Below, in pieces: positions 14,388-18,884 of a stretch of DNA of 18,884 nucleotides. Each line of letters starts with the position of its first letter. Position 1 is the first letter of the stretch. Source of the DNA: Odoribacter sp. (lineage in GTDB: Bacteria > Bacteroidota > Bacteroidia > Bacteroidales > Marinifilaceae); the NCBI GenBank assembly GCA_020024465.1, contig JAHHTT010000044.1, forward strand, positions 1 through 18,884, written 5' to 3'. The notes beneath the pieces are model-generated. The model saw nothing but the letters and a program-made list of their open reading frames with translations. It searched no databases and was not told where the DNA came from. Made by a program: the position numbers and the translations under genes.

Positions 14388-17300
14388 TTAAAAATTTAAA
14401 TTAAAACCAATTGTAAATTTACGGTTCAAAGGATATTGATCTCCGAAATCTTTTCCTGTATAAGGATTTACCATTTCCGGATCAACTCCTGAATAATTAC
14501 TGATCAAAAACAGATTCTCGCCTGTCATAAATACCCGCAGACCTTTAATTTTATTTTTAAAGCATTTGTCCGGAATCAGATAAGAAAGAGTCAATTGTTT
14601 CAATCTCAGAAAATTGACATTTTCTACTCTAGAATCAATATCACCATCAAACTGTCCTACATAACTCGCATCAGCAAACTCTAAAGAAGGATACTCCGCA
14701 TCATCGCCTGGCTTTTGCCAATAAAACATTTTATTAGAATCATTCATCAATACTTTAGGAGCAGCCATAAAATTGAAAGCAGCGCCTTTGACAATGTTTA
14801 TCATTTTCCGATGAATCATATAATTCATAACAACATCCAAAGTTATTCCCTTCCAACTTAATCGACTGGTAATGCCTCCAAAAGCTGCAGGGATAGTACT
14901 GCCGACATAATATAAATCGCCCTCATCGATCACACCATCCATATTCTGGTCTTTTATTTTACGTCCTCCGACTCTCAAGGGATAATTCGAATTTCTAAAA
15001 CTTAAAGGACGTTTTTTACCCAGTTCATCATAATAATAAGGTATTTCAGATTCATTTTGTACAATCCCTTCATCCTGATAACTGTAAACGCCATACACTG
15101 GACGTCCCAACACTTTACTGCTTTCTCCATCATTAATATCAATATCATTATATGATTTCCTAAATAAATTCCAGTTTCTTGAAATGTTGAATCCTAAATT
15201 CCAGTTCCAATTATCACCCTTAATTATATCACCGGAAACCTCTATTTCTATCCCTTGATTCGATATCGCTGATGCATTATTCCACATTTTTTTTGCCAGG
15301 AAAAAATTACCGGGAGTAGGAGTCTGCATCAACAAGGCACTGGAATATTTATAATAATAATCTAACTTCGCTTGAATCCGATAATTAAACATATTCAGTT
15401 CCAAACCGACATCATACTGATCACTTTTCTCCCATGTCAATTTATTATTGGCCAACATTTGTGGAGCAAGACCTGAATTTCCCAAAAATGAATTAGTTAC
15501 CCCCATTATTCCCTGGGCCAGATATGCTTCAGAAAATTTCTGTCCCGATTTTCCCCATGACAAACGTAATTTTGCAAAATTAAGCCACCATAATTTCTTC
15601 ATAAAAGCTTCTTCACTGAACACCCATCCCAGGGCTACCGAAGGGAAGGTTCCCCAACGTACATCTTTACCGAATACAGAAGAACCATCAGAACGGATTG
15701 TCAATTCTGTCAGATATTTTTTTTTATAATTATAAGCTATACGCCCATAATAGCTCAACATTGTCTGGCATTCATGATTTGAACCAAACATTTGAAGTGA
15801 TTCAATACCACCATATTCATTAGGACGTTGCTGAGGCCAGGCTTCTCCCACATAATGTATTTGATTACTCGGACCTCCTTGAGCAGAACCATTTATAGAC
15901 TCCAACTGATTCCAATTATAGGATAAACCAGCCATCAATTCAAAATTATGCTTTTCGCTGATATCAAAACGATAAGTCAGCATGTTTTCAGATTGAATCA
16001 TTGTCATTCCTATTCCCTGAGATTCAGACCTCGTCAATTTATTATAGGTCAGATAATCTGGAGTAAACTTATGTATATGGGTCAGATAGTGATCCAAAGC
16101 AGCCGTTGCCGAAAGTTTCAGACCAGTTATGATTTGATAATTAAAACCGATATTCAGACGGACATTATAATTTATATTTTTTCCATCAATCCCATTTAAT
16201 GACTCCAATACCTTTTTCTCAGCAATAGTTCCTTTACCAGGCAACAATGTTGATTCTGTTTTGGGATCTACAGTCATCCCTTGCATTTTGGCCATATCGC
16301 CTGCTTTCTGATCTGTATAAGCAAGATTGATTCGAGTAAAAGCATCCAATTTCGGAGATAACTTTAAATCCAAATTTGTCAATAAGTTTACTCTCATAAA
16401 ACTGGAATTCAACATAATTCCCTTTTCATTATATACTCCGGCAGAAACCAAATGACGGACATTGTCATTGCCTCCGGAAATCTGGATGTTGGCTTGTGTC
16501 AGCTGACCCGTTCTAAATACATAATCCCACCAATTGGTATTGTTATTATAAAACTTATTCAAAGAATCTTGAATAATAGAAGGTACCCGCTGCCCTTGAG
16601 TGGAAACATTTCCATTATTCCAAAGAAAATCATAAGATCCGTCATCGGGAGTCCATCCCCAGGTATCATTATAATCGCCAGGCATTATCACATTATCGGT
16701 CTGCCAATCATATCTCCCATAGCGTTGCATTTTTGCAAGCGCAAGGTACATCCGACGTTCTCCATTACCTCTAATCTGAAGAGGCGTTTTGGGCAACCAT
16801 GAGAAAGAATGAGATGCACTGACATTAAATACAGAACGCCCTAATTTTCCCTTTTTGGTCGTTATTAATATGACACCATTCGCTGCTCGCGAACCATAAA
16901 GCGCAGCAGAAGCAGCATCTTTTAAAACATCTACAGATTCAATACTGGTCGGATCAAGAGATGCAAGAGGATTGATTCCTCCTGTAGCAGTTGATGCAGA
17001 AGATTGAACCGGCACTCCATCTATAACATATAAAGGAGAGCCATCATTTGCTCCCGTCGAATTTAGCGAACTAAAGCCCCGGATGGTAACTAATGAACCT
17101 CTACCTCCCGGCTGACCGGATAAATTAGAGACATTCACTCCTGACATTTTCCCCTGCAACATCGTTTCTATTGATGCATTAGGAAAATCTTGCAAATCTT
17201 TTCCCTTGACAGAAGAAATGGCTCCCACAATATCTCGCTTTGAACGTTCTCCATATGCAATAACCGAAACTTCATTCAATTGATTCACTTCCTCTTTCAA

Positions 17301-17900
17301 AACAATATTTAATTCATCTCCTTCCTTATATTCGACTATTTTTGCTTCAAAACCTACTGCAGATAAAGCCAATTTACCTTCCGCCTTATTTGACAGAACC
17401 ACAAATTTTCCATCCTTGTCAGCAGCAGCTCCCAGAGTTGTTCCACAAATAAGTATCGTCGCTCCAACTATTGGATTTCCCTTACTATCAGTCACTCTTC
17501 CCTTCACCTTTTTCATTTGCTGTTGTGGCGTTGCCAACGTTTTCGCCTTTACAACAATAATCTTTTCTTCAAAATGATAAGAATATGCCTTGTCACTAAA
17601 CACATTTTCCAATACATTCAATACCATTTCATCTTTGACATTAACAGACACTTTACCAAAATCTCGACAAATCTCTTCGTTGTAAACAAAATACAAACCG
17701 GTCTGCTTTTGAATCTCATGAAAAAAAGTCTTTAATGAAACATTTTCCAAATGTAAATTTACCTTTTCCTGCTGTGCCGAAACAGTGGCCGAAACAGACA
17801 AAGAAAAAAACAGAACAAAGAAGACACTCAGTTTCATCACCCACAAAATTTTACGTTTTTTTTGCTCCAGCAATTTGAGCAAAATCCAGATTTCTTTCAT
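14388..17900 (-). CDS. SusC/RagA-family TonB-dependent transporter with STN signalling domain
   Basis: This is the outer-membrane importer of the operon, 1170 residues. A long charged leader precedes the signal peptide (hydrophobic about 22-40, ending SAQ near 43); an ATG at 17837 would remove it. An STN domain spans about 45-118 (LENVSLKTFFHEIQKQTGLY), a carboxypeptidase-regulatory-like domain about 131-203 (GRVTDSKGNPIVGATI, AAADKDGKF), and the plug starts near 212 (VIAYGERSKRDIVGAISSV) with LQGKMSGVNV and LYVIDGVPV. The barrel ends with the aromatic strand FTIGFNLNF. The STN domain is the part that contacts a FecR protein, and fecR lies directly upstream, so the transporter should report substrate to its own anti-sigma factor. 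Substrate not determinable from sequence alone. Confidence 0.97.
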   Translation of the reverse strand: MKEIWILLKLLEQKKRKILWVMKLSVFFVLFFSLSVSATVSAQQEKVNLHLENVSLKTFFHEIQKQTGLYFVYNEEICRDFGKVSVNVKDEMVLNVLENVFSDKAYSYHFEEKIIVVKAKTLATPQQQMKKVKGRVTDSKGNPIVGATILICGTTLGAAADKDGKFVVLSNKAEGKLALSAVGFEAKIVEYKEGDELNIVLKEEVNQLNEVSVIAYGERSKRDIVGAISSVKGKDLQDFPNASIETMLQGKMSGVNVSNLSGQPGGRGSLVTIRGFSSLNSTGANDGSPLYVIDGVPVQSSASTATGGINPLASLDPTSIESVDVLKDAASAALYGSRAANGVILITTKKGKLGRSVFNVSASHSFSWLPKTPLQIRGNGERRMYLALAKMQRYGRYDWQTDNVIMPGDYNDTWGWTPDDGSYDFLWNNGNVSTQGQRVPSIIQDSLNKFYNNNTNWWDYVFRTGQLTQANIQISGGNDNVRHLVSAGVYNEKGIMLNSSFMRVNLLTNLDLKLSPKLDAFTRINLAYTDQKAGDMAKMQGMTVDPKTESTLLPGKGTIAEKKVLESLNGIDGKNINYNVRLNIGFNYQIITGLKLSATAALDHYLTHIHKFTPDYLTYNKLTRSESQGIGMTMIQSENMLTYRFDISEKHNFELMAGLSYNWNQLESINGSAQGGPSNQIHYVGEAWPQQRPNEYGGIESLQMFGSNHECQTMLSYYGRIAYNYKKKYLTELTIRSDGSSVFGKDVRWGTFPSVALGWVFSEEAFMKKLWWLNFAKLRLSWGKSGQKFSEAYLAQGIMGVTNSFLGNSGLAPQMLANNKLTWEKSDQYDVGLELNMFNYRIQAKLDYYYKYSSALLMQTPTPGNFFLAKKMWNNASAISNQGIEIEVSGDIIKGDNWNWNLGFNISRNWNLFRKSYNDIDINDGESSKVLGRPVYGVYSYQDEGIVQNESEIPYYYDELGKKRPLSFRNSNYPLRVGGRKIKDQNMDGVIDEGDLYYVGSTIPAAFGGITSRLSWKGITLDVVMNYMIHRKMINIVKGAAFNFMAAPKVLMNDSNKMFYWQKPGDDAEYPSLEFADASYVGQFDGDIDSRVENVNFLRLKQLTLSYLIPDKCFKNKIKGLRVFMTGENLFLISNYSGVDPEMVNPYTGKDFGDQYPLNRKFTIGFNLNF

Positions 17901-17928
17901 AAATTTGTTGTTATTAAATTACTATTTT

Positions 17929-17958
17929 GAATAAAGAATGTTCCACCATTCTTTATTC
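17929..17958 (-). promoter_or_regulatory. RNA hairpin 2 of a tandem pair, GUGGAA loop
   Basis: A perfect 12-bp stem (GAATAAAGAATG, 17929-17940, with 17947-17958) encloses a 6-base loop that reads GTGGAA on the transcribed strand. It sits 28 bases ahead of the susC start codon. No T-tract follows, so it does not look like an intrinsic terminator. It shares its exact loop and the three closing base pairs with the hairpin just upstream. Confidence 0.85.
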
Positions 17959-17969
17959 GTTATCTAATC

Positions 17970-17995
17970 ACGGAAGATGTTCCACCATCTTCCGT
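17970..17995 (-). promoter_or_regulatory. RNA hairpin 1 of a tandem pair, GUGGAA loop
   Basis: A perfect 10-bp stem (ACGGAAGATG, 17970-17979, with 17986-17995) encloses the same loop, GTGGAA on the transcribed strand. It begins five bases after the fecR stop and lies 11 bases ahead of the second hairpin. Five stem positions differ from the second hairpin and all five changes are compensated in the opposite arm. It lacks a T-tail. Possible roles are transcript processing, stabilising the susC part of the message, or binding of a regulator. Confidence 0.85.
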
Positions 17996-18000
17996 ATTTT

Positions 18001-18884
18001 TTATTCACTGACAGTCAATGTCCCACCCTGTCGACTAAATTTCACTCCGACACTCTGAGACAATGCATTCAATATCTGATCTACCGCCAGATATCGTTTC
18101 AAATAGCCTGTAAAATGCAAATCCTTTAAGGATGAATTCTGATAAAAAACCTCCATATCATACCACAACGACAGGATTTCCAATATTTCTTCCAATCGCT
18201 GATTCTCAAAGACAAACTCACCACGCGTCCAAGCAACATAAGGAGTTAAATCCACTTCCTTTACATCCATTTTGCCAGTAGCAATATTAAAATCAGCTAA
18301 TTGAGAAGGATGCAATATATATTCCTGCCCGGTTTCCAACATTTTAATTCCCACTTTTCCCTCCACCAATACCGTTTGAATCCGATCAGCCTTTTGAGTA
18401 TTAACATTAAAAGATGTCCCATACACTTTAACGGCCAAATCCCCGACTTTCACAATAAACGGAATATCACTTTTGGCCACTTGAAAAAAAGCTTCTCCCG
18501 ATAATATCACTTCTCTCTGTTCTGTTCCAAAAGTTTCAGGATATTTTAATGATGATGCTGCATTTAATTTCACTAACGTGCCATCCGCAAGCACCACTTC
18601 GTATTCCCCTCCCCGCGGTACACGCAACTCATTGTATTGCATCGGCACAAATTGCTCTCCTGTATAAATTAATTGTTTCCCCTTATTAACAGCCTGACCG
18701 CCTCCTGTCAAATCAACCGACAAGGAATCCTTCATTCCCAAATTCACTTTTTCACCATCAGCCAATATTAACACTGCCTTAGCATTTTCCGGCATGACTT
18801 TCGCTTCGGTCACTTCCGGAATGATTTCTGTCCGGTGCCAATAAAACCACGATACACCCAGTGCAATAACCAGCATAGCTGCCA
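18001..18884 (-). CDS. FecR-family anti-sigma factor (N-terminus cut by window edge)
   Basis: This is the membrane regulator of the SusCD operon. The frame runs openly past the right edge, so the start lies outside; the first in-window ATG (18876) falls inside the membrane helix and is not the true start. The visible part begins in that helix (MLVIALGVSWFYW). The FecR domain follows with RVPRGGEYEVVLADGTLVKLNAASSLKYP, GEAFFQVAKSDIPFIVKVG and VYGTSFNVNTQ in outline. The C-terminal DUF4974-like part has YVAWTRGEFVFENQRLEEIL and ends GGTLTVSE. It is a clear paralogue of the FecR at the left edge. A sigma gene should lie just beyond the right edge. The susC start is 100 bp downstream, across two hairpins. 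Confidence 0.93.
   Translation of the reverse strand, partial: AAMLVIALGVSWFYWHRTEIIPEVTEAKVMPENAKAVLILADGEKVNLGMKDSLSVDLTGGGQAVNKGKQLIYTGEQFVPMQYNELRVPRGGEYEVVLADGTLVKLNAASSLKYPETFGTEQREVILSGEAFFQVAKSDIPFIVKVGDLAVKVYGTSFNVNTQKADRIQTVLVEGKVGIKMLETGQEYILHPSQLADFNIATGKMDVKEVDLTPYVAWTRGEFVFENQRLEEILEILSLWYDMEVFYQNSSLKDLHFTGYLKRYLAVDQILNALSQSVGVKFSRQGGTLTVSE

Noticed and set aside
17929..17995. The two hairpins as intrinsic terminators
   Set aside because: Neither is followed by a T-tract on the transcribed strand, and susC would then be cut off from fecR.

Overview
The window looks like chromosomal DNA from an anaerobic, low-GC member of the order Bacteroidales. The evidence is a SusC/SusD outer-membrane pair, two FecR-type anti-sigma factors, the four-gene order sigma-54 activator / lptE / TPR protein / secG, promoter-like TAnnTTTG boxes, and the general lack of Shine-Dalgarno sequences. 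The STN-bearing SusC and the FecR/SusCD/lipoprotein/thioredoxin/M16 layout recall Odoribacteraceae (Butyricimonas, Odoribacter); that placement is from memory and only moderately sure. Every convincing gene lies on the minus strand, so transcription runs from high to low coordinates.

Right side (18884 to 7462): a surface-nutrient operon. In transcription order it encodes a FecR anti-sigma factor (cut by the window edge), a SusC-type TonB-dependent transporter with an N-terminal STN signalling domain, SusD, a fasciclin-fold lipoprotein, a small lipoprotein, a periplasmic thioredoxin fused to a helical-repeat region, and a secreted M16 zinc peptidase. Nothing in it resembles a glycosidase. The gene set suggests uptake of peptides or small proteins, reduction of disulfides and cleavage in the periplasm (inference). 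Between fecR and susC lie two consecutive RNA hairpins with different, covarying stems but the same GUGGAA loop.

Middle (7461 to 7086): a 376-bp gap. It holds a small reading frame with a textbook double-glycine leader, interrupted by an amber codon directly after the GG, and a 32-bp near-perfect palindrome just ahead of the sigma-54 activator gene.

Centre (7085 to 4056): a compact envelope operon of sigma-54 activator, lptE, TPR protein and secG, closed by a strong bidirectional terminator. Then come groES and groEL (3866 to 1925) with their own terminator.

Left side (1792 to 1): a second cell-surface signalling unit, an ECF sigma factor followed by its FecR partner, which runs off the left edge. 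Its target transporter is presumably outside the window. Housekeeping genes are thus sandwiched between two FecR-controlled units. No tRNA, rRNA, CRISPR array, insertion sequence or integrase was seen.
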